This document shows, one piece after another, positions 1 to 11,560 of a stretch of DNA of 64,000 bases. Made by a program: the position numbers and the translations under genes. Origin of the DNA: Larix kaempferi (lineage: Eukaryota > Streptophyta > Pinopsida > Pinales > Pinaceae); contig BSBM01000753.1 of the NCBI GenBank assembly GCA_027924585.1, positions 23,580,501 to 23,644,500 on the forward strand, read 5' to 3'. How positions within the stretch are numbered: the first letter of the stretch is position 1; every line of letters starts with the position of its first letter. The notes beneath the pieces are model-generated. The model was not told where the DNA came from and searched no databases. It saw nothing but the letters and a program-made list of their open reading frames with translations.

Positions 1-495
1 ATGTCATGTTATGCAAATAAAAATATATGTGATAGATGAAATTTTTTTAAAGTAAACATTATAATTCAATAGCTCTTTGAACAGTCATTTGTATTCAAAT
101 ATTCATTACTATGAAAATATTGCCAACCACCATAACTATGAAAATATTCATTCATTTGTTTTCAAATTGAATAAATTCTAACTAATACATAACTATCAAA
201 CATGTAAATTTCAAAATATTCATTCATTTGTTTTGAAATCGATTTTTCTAACAAAACAAGAATTTAAATTACATTTAACTTGAAATTGTTAGTAACTTAA
301 AAAATTGCAATTAGTTAAATATGTACAATTTAACTTGAAAATATAGTGTCTAACTGTACATTTAATTTGAAAAGTATTCTAATAACATTGAAAATTGTTA
401 GTAAAGTTTAGAAATTTGAAAATAGTTAATATGTACATACAGTTTAACTTGAAAATATAATCTAAGTGTACATTTCATTCGAAAATTGTTGGACA
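1..495. other. AT-rich non-coding DNA inside S2
   Basis: No gene. The stretch is a degenerate series of short words such as TTGAAAATTGTT and AATTTGAAAAT, and the same texture resumes at 6323 beyond the gypsy element. It is probably intron or spacer of the S2 transposase gene. Confidence 0.55.
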
Positions 496-500
496 ATAAA

Positions 501-1096
501 TGATCTGGATTTTATGAGTAGAACGAAATGAATACAGATTATTATTAGATGCTTAACACAAAATAACAGAGATACAGTAAAACTGGTTTTCTATTCAATA
601 AAGGAATAAGCTAAAATTGTAAAATGCAGCGAAAAACAAGCTTGGTGGAATGGTGGCGGCTGTGCTCATTCGCAAGAAGATGGTTACAATGGGGCTCTCA
701 AGGCCTTTTTACAATAAACATGAATGTCAAAAACCCTAGACATCCAAAAACCTAACCCGAGGAGATGAAGCGCCAAAAGTCATGCGGGCTCTGTTTGGAT
801 AAGTTAGTACATCAACTTCTCGGGGTCGTAACTTTGCATACGATCTCCGTTTGGGGCGCTCGGTAGCCTGTTAGAAAGGTCTATCTGAGATTTACAACTG
901 TCGACTAAGACAAATTCCTGTCGTTGGAAACCATCTGGCCCCCCAAATCGCCAAAAAAGGTCGTTTAGGGCCTCAAAATGGCCCCGGAAGTTCAGGACCC
1001 GAAAAAACTGCTAAAAATAGTAAATTAGCAAAATTGCCAAAAAACTGTTTTGAGCAAGTTGGAAAGGTGGGTGGCCACCGATATCAACTTGGATCA
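501..1096 (-). repeat. 3' LTR of the gypsy element
   Basis: 596-bp LTR starting TGATCTGG and ending GGATCA on the plus strand, homologous to 5695-6317. It marks the left boundary, next to target duplication ATAAA at 496-500. Confidence 0.93.
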
Positions 1097-1097
1097 A

Positions 1098-1111
1098 TCC
1101 TCCCTCCTTAG
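1098..1111 (-). other. Polypurine tract of the gypsy element
   Basis: Minus strand reads AAGGAGGGAGGAT directly before the 3' LTR, as expected for a plus-strand priming site. It overlaps the stop codon (1108-1110) of the last pol reading frame. Confidence 0.75.
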
Positions 1112-2590
1112 GAAGCAATGGTCTCCATTTTGTTGAGTTCCCCCATCAGATGAGGAAATTTCTGCTGAATTTGGCCTCGGGTGAGCCACTTGCCTTGGTG
1201 CAGGAGCTGCCCTGCTTTGACAACTCGATAAAGTTGGATCATTTGATGTCGAGTGACCTTGATCTATGTGTTCGCAATATGATCACTGGATGCCTGTTGC
1301 AGGCAGTCGGGGTTGAGCTTTGTTGGTGTCAACTGCTCTGCTATCTCTAAGGTGTCTAACAATGGTGGGAAATATGGCTGAAGCAGAGCCATGTTGAAGA
1401 CTAGATGCAGACCAAGAAAGGGGGGAATGTTGAGCTCCAAAGAATTGTCACCCACCGCCTTGGTGATGGTTTACAGCCCATAATGGAGTGGGAGAAGCTT
1501 CCGATGGGGCTCTGTAAGGCGTTCTTTCTGCAAATGAAACCAAACTTTGTCGCCCACCTGAAACTTATGTGGAAACCCGATGTTGATCATGGCACTGCTT
1601 GTACTTGGCATTAGACTTCCGTAGAATATCCGGAACATGTTGGCAGATATGCTCGATCCGTTCAATGAACCAGGTGGCTTTGTCGACTTCAGGGAACGAT
1701 TCGACCGAGGTGGTCACCATGGGAAGTGCAACATCCATGTGGCCGAATGGTTGGAATCCCAACCCAACCTGAAAGGGGCTGTGGCTAGTTGAGCTATGTA
1801 GGGATCAGTTGTAGCTATGATGGACATAGGGAAGACTCTCTTCCCATGTGCGGGGGTGTGTTGAATTGTACATGCGCAGGATATGTACGACCATCTGGTT
1901 GACGACCTCGGTTTGGCCATCTGTCTTGGGTGGAAGGCAGTGGATTTGGTGAGCTTGGTATCCAGCAGTGACCAAAGGCTCGAGTAGAATGAGCTGAGAA
2001 ACTGACTGTCATGGTCTATGGAATCCCAAAATGTACCCATACTCATTCAAAGAAGATCTTGGCAGTGGCTTCTACTGTGATGTTCTTCTTGCAGGCGGCT
2101 AGAATCGCCATCTTGGAAAAGCGATCAACAACAACAAAAACACAGTTGATTCCCCTCTTGGTGGATGGAAGGCCCGACATGTAGTCCATTGAGATGGATT
2201 CCCATAGCCTGTCAGGAGTAAGTAGAGGGGTGTACAATCCCAGTTTCTTAGTGGTCGGTTTGGCAATAGCGCAAGTGGTGCAGGACCTGATATACTTGCC
2301 GACATCCTGTCGAAGTTTCGGCCAGTAGAAATGTTTCTGCAACACTACCACTGTCTTTTCGACGCCAAAGTGTCCTGCCACTCGATTGTAGTGAGATTCC
2401 CATATCAGCTTCACGCGCTCGCTTGATGGAACACAGAGATGGCCCAGATGGTACAACAACCCGTCCTGAAGATGGAAATTAGCGACCACTGAGTTGGTGC
2501 CCAACATTTGGTAGGTGGTGGAGAAGTCAGGGTATGTCTTGTAGAGGTGTGGCCATCCGGAGGTCTTGTGTCCGCAAGAGTCTAGCACCG
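1108..2590 (-). pseudogene. Gypsy integrase remnant with degenerate C-terminal tail
   Basis: The integrase starts with an HHCC zinc domain (HFGVEKTV, then CTTCAIAKP) and the first catalytic Asp in SMDYMSGLPSTKRGIN (2588-2043). A frameshift near 2043 moves the rest of the core to another frame (2046-1714). The C-terminal part shows FQVGDKVWFHLQKERL (1540-1580) and VGDNSLELNIPP (1420-1455), the usual SH3-like integrase tail. The last segment (about 1108-1260) reads GQLLHQGKWLTRGQIQQKFP and resembles the extra C-terminal module of some chromoviruses, but I could not confirm a chromodomain. Several frame breaks make it non-functional. Confidence 0.83.
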
Positions 2591-2647
2591 TGGTGAGTGC
2601 CGCGACTGGTGGTCGACTGAGGCAGTCAGCAACTCGGTTGGTACTCC

Positions 2648-4560
2648 CTATTTTATATTTGATGTTGAGGTGGGACTGCTGTAAGTATGTTGATCACTTC
2701 TGATGGCGGTCATTCTACAACTTTCCTTGCATTTGCATGAACTATAGTGGCTTGTGATCAGTGTGGATGACTGTCTCCTTCCCAATAATGTAATGTCTCC
2801 ACTGGCGATAGGCTTGCACAATGGAGAAAATTTCTTTGTCGTAAGTAGGGTACTTACGGACGGCATATGATAGTGTCTCACTATGATATGCCACAGGGTG
2901 CCCGTGTTGAGTGAGAACGGTGCCCACAGCATAATCTGAAGCATCTTTCTCGATCTCAAAGGGATGTTGCAGGTTCGGTAATGAGAGTACCGGCGATGAG
3001 CACAAATGCTTCTTCATGTCATCGAAGGCTTGTTGTTGGGACAGGCCCCACACAATTTTTGCCTTACCGCCACATTTGGTTACTTGGCTGAGGGCCCATG
3101 CGATATGAGAGAATCCCAGCACGAACCGACGATAGAAATTAGCGAGGCCCAAGAAGCTTCGAAGTTCATTGAGTGTGGTTGGGGCAGGGCAGTCACGGAT
3201 GACCTGGATCTTGGATGGATCCACATGCACACCATGTCGATCAACGATGTAGCCTAAGTAATGGACCTTGTCCATGCCGAAGGAGCATTTTTCCAAGTTT
3301 GCATATAGTTTGTGCTACCGCAGGGTGTGCAGAACCTGCTGAATATGTTGCAAGTGTTCCGCCCAAGTCTTGTTGTAGATGAGGATGTCATCCAGATACA
3401 CCACTAAAAAATTATTGGTGAAAGGTCATAGGATATCGTCCATCATCCTCATAAAAGTTGTTGGAGCATTTTTCAAACCAAAGGGCATGACCAGCCGCCA
3501 TTCAAAAATACCTTCTTTTGACTTGAAGGCAGTCTTCCATACATCTGTCTATTCTATTGGGACCTGGTGGTAGCCAGACTTTAGATCAATCTTACTGAAG
3601 TATTTGGCCCCTGTAAGCTGATCAAGGAGGTCGTCGATTTGAGGAATCGGGTACCGGTTGCAGACTATGATTTTATTCAGGGATCGGTAATCAATGCAGA
3701 GTCACCAGGTCCCATCTTTCCTCTGCACTAGCACGAATAGGCTCTCACAAGGTGATGAGCTGAGACGGATGTGATTCTTGTGGAGCAATTCTTGGATCTG
3801 CCTATTGATTTCCTCGTTTTCCAACATAGAGTGGCGATAGACTGGCCCATTGGGTAGCGGTGCGCCTGGGATCAGATCGATAGGATGCTTGACCTGGCAG
3901 TATATAGGTACCCCCGTAGGAGAGGAGAAGATCTCTGAGTATTCTTCCACCACCTTATCCACTTGCTTCTGTTGTGTGGAGATATCTGTCATGGAGGCCC
4001 TGGATGTGGCTGCGATCTTTCTCTCACTCTGAGAGCGAATCACGAAGAAGACACATTTCCCAGTCTGAGAGATTACCTTCCTGCATTGCTTGGAAGAGAT
4101 CAAGGAAATAACACTAGGAGGGGCTGCCTCGGGTATCCTGTACAATTTCCTGTTCAAAGAAATAATGAAACTACAAGGCCTGGACTCATATACAGCATGA
4201 CGTTTCCATAAATACGGTTGGCCCAAAATAACATATGAAAGTTCAAGAGGAGCAACATCACACAATACCTCGTCCTTGAAGGGCTTGATGCCATACGGCA
4301 GTCGACACTGTTGGCTGACACGGAGATCGCTTCCTTTGTAGAGCCATCCAATGGTGTAGGGTTGCTGGTGCGACATTCTCGGCAGGGCCAGGCGCTTGAC
4401 AAACTCTACTGCTATGAGGTTCTTCTGGCTGCCGCTATCAACGATGAAGTGCAGCAGGGTGCCTTTTACCCACGTCTGTGAATGGAAGAGGCATTCTCCT
4501 TCTTTTGGCTCATCTGGTTCATCATGCTGGAGCTTGGTGGTAGCAATGGTGGCACTGGGT
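2648..4560 (-). pseudogene. Gypsy pol remnant: protease, reverse transcriptase, RNase H
   Basis: Order on the minus strand: aspartic protease with catalytic FIVDSGSQKN at about 4405-4440; a protease-RT linker containing ELSYVILGQPYLWKRHAV; reverse transcriptase starting LVQRKDGTW near 3702, where a stop replaces the next Arg; palm motif YLDD at 3387-3398; then thumb and RNase H (3296-2742) with LGYIVDRHGV, FLGLANFYRRF, DASDYAVGTVL, YDKEIFSI and HTDHKPL carrying the acidic catalytic residues. At least one stop at the start of RT and frame changes near 3300 disable it. Confidence 0.9.
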
Positions 4561-4633
4561 TCCGTGTTGATGATCTATCTTCCCCTTTCTGGTTCGAACC
4601 CAGAGTGAGAATCCGCATCTGATTCAGATGCTT

Positions 4634-5656
4634 TTACTTCGGCCACCAGCGACTGCTTTGAGCGGCAGTCAACAATGTTATGCCAAGGGCTCTTATGGAA
4701 GTCGCACCACTTCCCGATATCTTTCTTTGTCTTTCCAGTGTCCTTCTTTGCTTACGGCTTGGACTGATTGTCCTGATACTGTCCATCTTTGCTCTGTCCT
4801 TTATTCTGTGGGTTGGGGCCTCCCTTTCCTGTCTTTCGCTGTGAGGGGTTCCCAGGCCCAAATTGCTGCGTCTTTTGTTTGAGCTTCTGCTCAATTTTGA
4901 TGGCATATCGGTAGGACGCACCCAAGGAAGAGATGTCCAGAAATTCCATTTCGGTCTGGATGTATCTATGCAGACCACCGCGATACTTGAGCAACAGATG
5001 TCGTTCTTAATATTTGATACCCAGCTTGGTGCGCAAGTTATCGAAGGTATTTGTGAACTCTATCACTACTGGTCTCTTTCTTGTCGCAGTGTGGTCCATT
5101 TGGTATACAAGTCATCATAACTTCCAACAGGGTAGTATTGTTCCTTAATAGCATCCCTGAAGGATTCCCAGGTGGTCGTGACTGAAAATAATGAGGTTTC
5201 CTCTATGTCCTTTTGCTCGCAGAAAGTTTCCCACCAATTTTTTACATGGGGAATGGCTTTGAGGAGCGCAAAAGTAATCTTTTCTCTATTTGAAAAGTTA
5301 TGGACATAAAAATACCCATCTAGTAGATTCAACCACTTATCTATAGCATCTGCGTCTATCTAACCTTCAAATATAGGAATATCGAAGTTGATTTGTACCT
5401 TGAAGGGGGCGACACCTCTGCTCGAGGAAGATGCGTCGCTTGTTGGTAGCCGCTGAAGGATTTGCGTGAAACTATCCATCATCTCATTCCTTTGTTGCAC
5501 GAGGGCTTCCTTAAGCAACATTTTGAAAGGATCTCTTGTCCCGTCATCTTTCTTTTCTCCTTCCATGAGAGGTCGCTTGGGCATGCAAGAGCTTTTTTCC
5601 TCAAGAGAAACAAGCTCAAGACCCAATTCTTTGTACCCTGACCTCGTTGGGGACAT
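4634..5656 (-). pseudogene. Gypsy gag remnant
   Basis: Broken gag (capsid/nucleocapsid) of the gypsy element. Frame pieces start at about 5656 and continue at 5332-5066, with residues NWWETFCEQKD and WESFRDAIKEQYYP of the retrotransposon gag capsid fold. A basic Gln/Lys-rich linker (about 4994-4752) follows, then a nucleocapsid knuckle at about 4670-4715 reading CDFHKSPWHNIVDC. The second Cys of the usual C-x2-C-x4-H-x4-C pattern is His there, a variant that I recall from several plant gypsy groups. Stops and frame changes separate the pieces, so no full-length protein is possible. The start is taken at the first Met after the primer site. Confidence 0.85.
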
Positions 5657-5680
5657 GCATTAAGACGATAAGGAGTAGAC

Positions 5681-5693
5681 CATTGTGATACCA
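5681..5693 (-). other. Primer-binding site of the gypsy element
   Basis: On the minus strand this reads TGGTATCACAATG two bases inside the 5' LTR. Its first eight bases match the usual plant primer site complementary to initiator-Met tRNA (TGGTATCAGAGC). Confidence 0.82.
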
Positions 5694-5694
5694 C

Positions 5695-6317
5695 TGATCC
5701 ATATTTTATGAGCAGAAAGAAATGAATACAGATTACTATCAGATGCTTAACAAAAAATAATAGAGATACAATAAAACTGGTTTTCTATTCAATAAAGGAA
5801 TAAGCTAAAACTGTAAAATGCAGCAGAAAATAAGCTTGCTGGAATGGTGGCTGCTTATCTGTGAGAAGAGATGTGATGGCTGCGCTCATTCGCAAGAAGA
5901 TGGTTACAATGAGGCTCTCGAGGCCTTTTTACAATAAACAGGAATGTCAAAAACCCTGGACATCCAAAAACCTAACCCTAGGAGATGAAGCGCCAAACGT
6001 CATGTGGGCCCCGTTTGGCTAAGTTAGTACATCAACTTCCCGGGGTCGTAACTTTTGCATACGATCTCCGTTTGGGGCGCTCGGTAGCCCATTGGAAAGG
6101 TCTATCCAAGATTTACAACTTTTGACTAGAACTAAATGCACACTGTTGGCAACCATTTGCCCCCCCAAATCACCAAAAAAGGTCATTAAGGGCCTCAAAA
6201 CGGCCCCAGAAGTTCAGGACCTAAAAAAAAGCTAAAAATAGTAAATTACCAAAATTGACAGAAAACTATTTTGAGCTAGTTGGAAAGGTGGGTGGCCACC
6301 GATATCCACCTGGATCA
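5695..6317 (-). repeat. 5' LTR of the gypsy element
   Basis: 623-bp partner of 501-1096, with an extra stretch of about 29 bp near 5850-5880. It ends CCTGGATCA and is followed by the duplicated ATAAA. Promoter and polyadenylation signals of the element should lie here but I did not resolve them. Confidence 0.93.
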
Positions 6318-6726
6318 ATAAAATTGAAAATTGTTAGCAAACTTTGAAATAATTTAAAAATTATTAAAAGAACTTTGAAGCATAATTTGAAAATTGTTAG
6401 CAACTTTGAAATAATTTGAAAATAGTTAAAAATATGTTCATATCTTAACATGAAAATAGAATCTAAATTTACATGTTTCATTTGAAAATTGTTCTAATTT
6501 AACATTTGTTTAAAGCCACTTGAAAATTGTTCATTTAGCATAAAAATTGTTGCAAACTTTGAAATTAAATAATAAATTGATGAAATAAATAAGAATATCA
6601 TTACAAATAAATATGAAACAAATTAAATTATGAAATTTAGTTAAATTTATTGGAAAATTGTTATATATTTTGTAAATTATGTAGCATGATATTTAAATTA
6701 TGATAGCATGTAATTCAATAATTTAC
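6318..6726. other. AT-rich non-coding DNA, probable S2 transposase intron
   Basis: Continuation of the 1-495 texture right of the gypsy element, after target duplication ATAAA. It lies directly downstream, on the minus strand, of the splice donor that ends the transposase exon at 6727, so it is probably intron 1. Confidence 0.55.
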
Positions 6727-6885
6727 CTTGGTTGTCCTCCATTGGAATTTGTTGCACCAAATGTGCATCTTCTTCTTCTCTCAACCTTGCTCTTTGTTGT
6801 CTCATTCGTTCTCTATTGTACTCACGTTCTTCATTGGCATTTTGTTGTCTAGCATGTTTTCTTTGTCTTTTTTTTTATTCCCCAT
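6727..6885 (-). pseudogene. S2 transposase exon 1, frameshifted
   Basis: Homologue of the S1 transposase first exon (36367-36673). It starts MGNKKK and, allowing one extra A in a homopolymer, continues RQRKHARQQ, matching MGNKRKRQRKADRKR of S1. It then encodes charged Glu/Arg/Gln-rich sequence up to a splice donor CAAG|GTAAAT at 6727/6726. The A run (T run on the plus strand at 6868-6876) is nine bases long, which shifts the frame after the sixth codon. The basic start is probably a nuclear localisation signal. No downstream exon is in the window. Confidence rests on the shared start, the charge pattern, the donor site and the position relative to the palindrome array. Confidence 0.68.
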
Positions 6886-7090
6886 CAATCTACAATGAAA
6901 ACAAACAATTTTTTTTCAAAATGTTATAGCAAACAACAATATGTTAGTATGAAATCTTGAAATGTGCCTACAAAGAAATCTTACGTGAATCAATCTACAA
7001 TGAAAACAAACAATTTTTTTTTCAAATTGTTATAACAAACAACAAAATGTTAGTATGAAATCTTGAATTATGCCTACAAAGAAATTTTAC
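6884..7090. repeat. Two tandem 105-bp repeats at the S2 transposase start
   Basis: Two direct copies start at 6884 and 6989 with ATCAATCTACAATG and run through TTAGTATGAAATCTTGAA. The first copy overlaps the start of exon 1. A 31-bp repeat (AATTCAACAAGATCAAATTG) follows at about 7135-7200. The duplication affects only the upstream leader of the dead exon. Confidence 0.85.
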
Positions 7091-7376
7091 ATGTCTAATG
7101 AGATCTAATTGAGCAATATGAAAATGACAAATCTCTAATTCAACAAGATCAAATTGACAAGTCTCTAATTCAACAAGATCAAATTGACAAAGCTCTAATG
7201 GAAAAAAAAACTAGAAATGAGGTAAATTGTTGTTTGTAAATCCTTGTTTGCTAATTATATACAGGTTCGTTGATGTTTTTACGAGGGAAGGGTAGTTGGA
7301 AACATTAATTGTTGCCAACTCCTTTTGCGGTTTTTCCCCGGTTGGTTTATATATATATTTTTTTACATAGACGAAC

Positions 7377-7565
7377 CCTCGATCGAGCCTATTTGATAAA
7401 CCCTCGATCGAGCAAATACCTCGATCGAGGGCTTAATAACACCTCGATCGAGGTCTTGTTAAGCCCTCGATCGAGGTATTGTTAAAACCTCGATCGAGGT
7501 TCTGTTAAGCCCTCGATCGAGGTATTTAAAAAAGCTCGATCGAGTAAATAGCTCGATCGAGGGCT
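7377..7565. repeat. Palindrome array CTCGATCGAG, right subterminal region of S2
   Basis: Nine copies of the perfect palindrome CTCGATCGAG, most extended to CCTCGATCGAGG, separated by 6-15 bp of AT-rich spacer such as TATTGTTAAAA and TTCTGTTAAG. The array ends 829 bp from the right terminus at 8394. The S1 array has a different palindrome at 828 bp from its right end. It is probably a cluster of transposase or host-protein binding sites; that role is inferred. Confidence 0.95.
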
Positions 7566-8369
7566 TAAAATACAGGCCGAGAGCCTTTTTCCCTACAGAA
7601 TGGAATGTTTGTCTACCTTCCACAGAGTTAAACCATGTCATTAAATGCTCATTAATGAGCAGACTTGTTACCATTGGATTTGTCAACGAATCCTCTATCT
7701 AGATATATAAAATTTATGAATTTTTATCTTGATATGTCTTTTCTTTTTAAATTTCTACTAAAACTTGCCCTAAAAAACCATGCCGAGAACTTCGATTGAG
7801 ATCAAAGATAAATCCACAAAATTCAAAATACACATCCAAAAAATTTGAAAAAATACACACGCCCTAGATAAACACGTCCTCTTTAAAATGGTATTTTTAG
7901 TTTTGCAAATTATGTAAAAAATCAAAATATTTCGTGCACACACACACATGTGTGCAAAATACGACTTAAATATTCATTGGTCATTTTCGAAAAATAATAA
8001 TAAATATATTTTTTCAAGAAAAATTAAAAGAAAAATATGTAAGCCCTAGTGCATTCTGTCTAGATCATGTTCACATATTTCATTTTTTAAAATTATTACT
8101 TTAACATTAACTTATTGTGCACGCACACAAATTACTTGTTAATTGCTCTTCAAATTTTTAAGTACACACATTTCATTAAATGAAAATTCAACATGATATA
8201 TGACATTGATATATTTCAAAAAAAATATCATTAGAAAGCCAACATAATTCTCTACATTTTGTTTTTCAACGGCATGTCAAGATTCATGTGGCAAGTATAA
8301 GTTTCGAGGGCTTCAATTTAATACATGGGTAAAATTTATGGTTTTCACCATAATATTTGGCCAAAAGGA
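7566..8369. other. Right subterminal domain of S2, non-coding
   Basis: No gene. AT-rich DNA between palindrome array and terminus. Its last 180 bp share words with the same region of S1 (compare about 8230-8280 with 38725-38785), which supports common descent. Short CACACA stretches occur near 7938. Confidence 0.6.
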
Positions 8370-8394
8370 GTTACCCATCTTCATGGAATTACCC
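8370..8394 (-). repeat. Right terminal inverted repeat of S2
   Basis: Read inward on the minus strand: GGGTAATTCCATGAAGATGG then GTAAC. It matches the inverted left end at 13244-13268 at about 21 of 25 positions and the S1 right end in its ATGAAGATGGGT core. The next four bases, TGAA, equal the reverse complement of the four bases after 13268. Confidence 0.78.
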
Positions 8395-8423
8395 TGAAAA
8401 TGTATCTAACAAAAAATATGCAC

Positions 8424-8670
8424 CTGATGCACTCGATTCTTGCCGCCCATCTCCCACCTGGGGATTAACATGTATGTCGTCGAGATGAACTGACACACTA
8501 GCTCTCCTACTGCTGCCACAAGCGGCAGCTGACCCCGGCGTGGCCACACTCCTCGGCGAACGGGAACGTTGCTGATGGCCGCCCTCTTGGGTGACGTCAG
8601 ATCCTCTCGTGTGTCGCGGAGCATGAAGCAATGAAGTTCTCTCTTCAGAACTCTCTGCATCACATTTCAA
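8424..8670 (-). pseudogene. Probable first exon of orfA copy 2, cut off from its later exons
   Basis: An open stretch starts MKCDAESSEERTSLLHA and is rich in Ser and Arg (QQRSRSPRSVATPG). It ends at a splice donor ATCAG|GTGCAT. Its 247 nt leave phase 1, the same phase as the first exon of orfA in S1 (202 nt), which is also Ser/Arg-rich. After the donor, 25 bp of intron reach the S2 end and the TGAA duplication. The remaining intron, with a CAG acceptor at 13359-13361, lies at 13269 on the other strand. It therefore looks like exon 1 of the gene at 13362-15068, separated by S2 insertion and inversion. Direct protein similarity to the S1 exon is weak. Confidence 0.5.
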
Positions 8671-9030
8671 TTTCTAATTCTAATTCTCTTTCAAATTTCA
8701 CATTTAAAATTCAAATTCAAATTTCAAATTCTATTTCAAATTTCACATTTCAAATCCAAATTCAAATTTCAAATTCAATTCAAATTTCAAATTTCACAAT
8801 TCAAATTCAAATTCCAAGTTTCAATTTTGATTTGAATTCTAATTATATTTCCAATTCTCAATTTTCATTTATCATTTCAATTTCAATTTTCAATTTTCAA
8901 TTCGAATTTCATTTCAAAATTTAAATTCAATTTCAATATCAATTTCCAATATCAATATCATTTTCAATTTCAATTTCAAATTTACATTTCAATTCCAGTT
9001 TCAATTTCCAATTTCAATTTCGATATCATT
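8671..9030. repeat. Low-complexity AATTTCAAATT tract
   Basis: About 360 bp of degenerate tandem words (ATTTCAAATTC, CAATTTC). It can be read as an ORF on the plus strand, but composition alone explains that. The same texture occurs at 15360-16100. Confidence 0.9.
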
Positions 9031-11560
9031 TTTATTAGCAACACTAGCATCATAGGGGCATGGGCATCAAATTTAGTTGTTCAACACTTGTTGCGACAAC
9101 ATACAGGTATGGGATGGAGGGGAAATGGAATCAAGCCTAATTCAACCGGGGCTCGCTACCTGTTTGAGTCTGGATAATCCACCTTTTAAATTGAACCAAA
9201 ACAACAAAAGAAGTTTGTTAATGGATAATTAAAGGTAAGCAAAGCAAATCTAAGCAGTGAGTGCATGACATGAGTGATTGAATGATTATAATTTATGATA
9301 TTTCCAATATTTGGAATGATGAGTTGAATTTGATAGGATAGGAATTTTATAGCATAGGAATTATTATAGAGAGCCACGACGCTCTAGATCTATTGACATA
9401 CATGAGAACAAATCAACGAATGGAAGGGTTGTTTGTGTGTTGGCTTGAGACACATACCACATGAGAATCCAAACCAAACCAAGAGATAGTGTGGGTTGTT
9501 TGATGTATCTGCACCTAGGGATACAAGTTGACTCTACCTACCACATCCTAAAGTAACCGCATATTTGAATAGGTTGTGTAAATCCAATAAGAATGTTCAA
9601 ATGGAGCATGGGATATGTGTGGCTCGTTAAAGAAGAGTGTGATTAGTCCTTTCACGTGGAATTGACAAGCATGTAGATCTATTTAGCAAATGTATAGACA
9701 TGTGCTGTTTCATTCATTTGCATGCAAGTTACCAGCGTTAAAGGTCTGTTCAGGCAATTGTTGAAAAATGCATAATATTGTTTATGCCCCAATTTTGTGG
9801 GATTTAGTGGCTTGTGGCTAAAATGACAGTAGTGGCAGCAAGAAAACCCACATCAAAACTCCCATAAGGTGCCAAGAGGTCATCTCTCTTGAGGAGGAAG
9901 CAATAAGCAAACCATATGCTAATTAAAAGATGTTTTGTCTTGTGTGGCTAATCTACATGGTAGAGAATTACATTATGTCTAGGATTTGAGGTGTTGTGTG
10001 AATGGAGGTAAAGTACAATGTTGTTAAGGCAACATAGAAAAGTTGTTATTTAGCAATGATAGATTCTTCATGTTTAGATAAGGGTCACATGATTAATTGT
10101 GTCCTTGAAACAAATCTGTGACAACACACGCCCTTGAGAATTAGGATGGTGTTTGGTTTCAAGCGATAGCTGGTGCAACATCTTTAGGGATAAAATGTGG
10201 CGGTCACATTCAAATCATGTGAGCATGTTGGATACATATATTCATTGAGAATAGTTGGATTTCTTAGATAAAGTCCTCAATGTCACACCAGGACTAGGTC
10301 TAGAGGTTGGGATGTGGGGGGGAAACTAAACTATTTTTAAATTGATATATTCTCAATATCTTGTAGGGAGAGATCTACTAGTTGAGGTCCAATAGGTGGC
10401 GCGGGTATTTTTAATGTTTATTTACCACTAGTAAACAAAGTAGATTTTTCTTTTGAACAATGTTTATTTACTACCCTTGATGGGAAAACCACCAATCACA
10501 AACAATTTCCTTTAGCTAAGAGGCCATGACATGGGGTTAGTCTTCCATCAAAATCACTCAGGATTTGAATTTGATCCCCACAAAGACCATAAAAATAGAT
10601 GATCAACATTGTCGACTAATATTAAGTTTTTATGTAATGTACTAGGTATTGAGAATAATCCCCATGCATCTTTTCTCTCTATGGTATTTTGGTTACCCTC
10701 TCTTGCCCATTTTCTTTCCTCTCCACTACATTTTCATCATCATCTCTTGGTTTGTGTATATGGAGTTTATTATAGTGGTTAGTGTGGCCATCATGAAGTG
10801 GGAAGTGGAATTCTAGAAGGTTCAAACTGACAGTATGATTTCACTCCCATCAATAGATAAATTGGTGAATTTGCATTGTGGTCGACTTTACCCAACCTTG
10901 CAACTTCTCTGGTTTCCCTAGTCGGAGTTGTTATATGCATTTCGCTCTAATTCTCATTAGTAATTCTCATTATAGGAGGTGCAGGGAAACAAAATCAATT
11001 TAGCCTATCCTCTCCTTCGCCAACTAGGTTACATATTATATTATGACATTTAGACCATGGCAAAGGGAGTATGTCCAAATCTTAATAATATAATATGTTG
11101 TTGCGCTTACTTTTGTCATCTTGATATGGACATGTTGTATGCACCTAAATGTGTTTGGATAGCTTTTAATGTGATGATTATTGATGTATTAGACCTAAGC
11201 TTTGATTTTAAGAAAATGATTTTTTTTAGCTTCAATATATTTTTAATTTATATTAACATAAAATTATTAGTTTATATTAACATATAATTATATTAAAAAA
11301 TATTTAATTTAATTGTAATATTTAAATTTAATTGTAATATTTAAATATTTATTTTTAAAATGTTATATAATATATATTATATTAAAAAATTAAAAAAATT
11401 AAGGGACATAGTAGATCCGTAGGACATATGTAAGGAGCTCCATAAACTTTGTGACTTGGTGTTTTATTTTCCAACAACGAATAGTTGGGTTGACTTTAAA
11501 AGTAAAACCGGTAAGAAAATTATAAAATTATTAGTTTATATTAACATATAATTATATTAA
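9031..11560. other. Non-coding stretch, nothing recognised
   Basis: Unique-looking AT-rich DNA without a convincing ORF, splice pattern or repeat on either strand, apart from AT-rich direct words near 11260-11400 (TTATATTAACATATAATTAT) that recur at 11530-11560. It may contain the far breakpoint of the inversion inferred for S2. Confidence 0.5.

Larger units (their letters stand above)
501..6317 (-). mobile_element. Ty3/gypsy LTR retrotransposon (chromovirus-like), decayed but with intact ends
   Basis: Complete insertion read on the minus strand: 5' LTR on the right, then tRNA-Met primer site, gag, protease, reverse transcriptase, RNase H, integrase, polypurine tract and 3' LTR on the left. 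Both LTRs begin TGATC and end GATCA, and the insertion is flanked by a perfect 5-bp duplication ATAAA (496-500 and 6318-6322). The domain order with integrase last is Ty3/gypsy. All coding segments carry stops or frameshifts. The LTRs differ at very roughly one site in ten by eye, plus a 29-bp insertion in the right LTR, so this is an old insertion. It lies inside transposon S2. Confidence 0.95.
1..8394 (+). mobile_element. Right-hand part of DNA transposon S2 (Sola-like), interrupted by a gypsy element
   Basis: Remnant of a large DNA transposon related to S1 (25613-38893). Its right terminus at 8394 reads inward as GGGTAATTCCATGAAGATGG, close to the S1 ends, and is followed by TGAA. A palindrome array lies at 7377-7565, 829 bp from this end; in S1 the distance is 828 bp. 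The homologue of S1 transposase exon 1 lies at 6727-6885 on the minus strand. About 7566-8394 resembles 38066-38893 near the tip (shared TAGAAAGC-AACATAATTCT stretch). The later transposase exons are not in the window. The left end of the same copy appears at 13268, inverted. The family link rests on architecture and short matches seen by eye; the Sola name is inferred. Confidence 0.72.

Noticed and set aside
7377-7565. Regularly spaced short repeats resembling a CRISPR array
   Set aside because: The repeats are 10-12 bp perfect palindromes with 6-15 bp AT-rich spacers in a plant genome, with no cas genes; they are subterminal transposon repeats.
8631-8924. 97-aa plus-strand ORF rich in Asn, Ser, Phe and Ile
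   Set aside because: Pure product of the AATTTCAAATT low-complexity tract.
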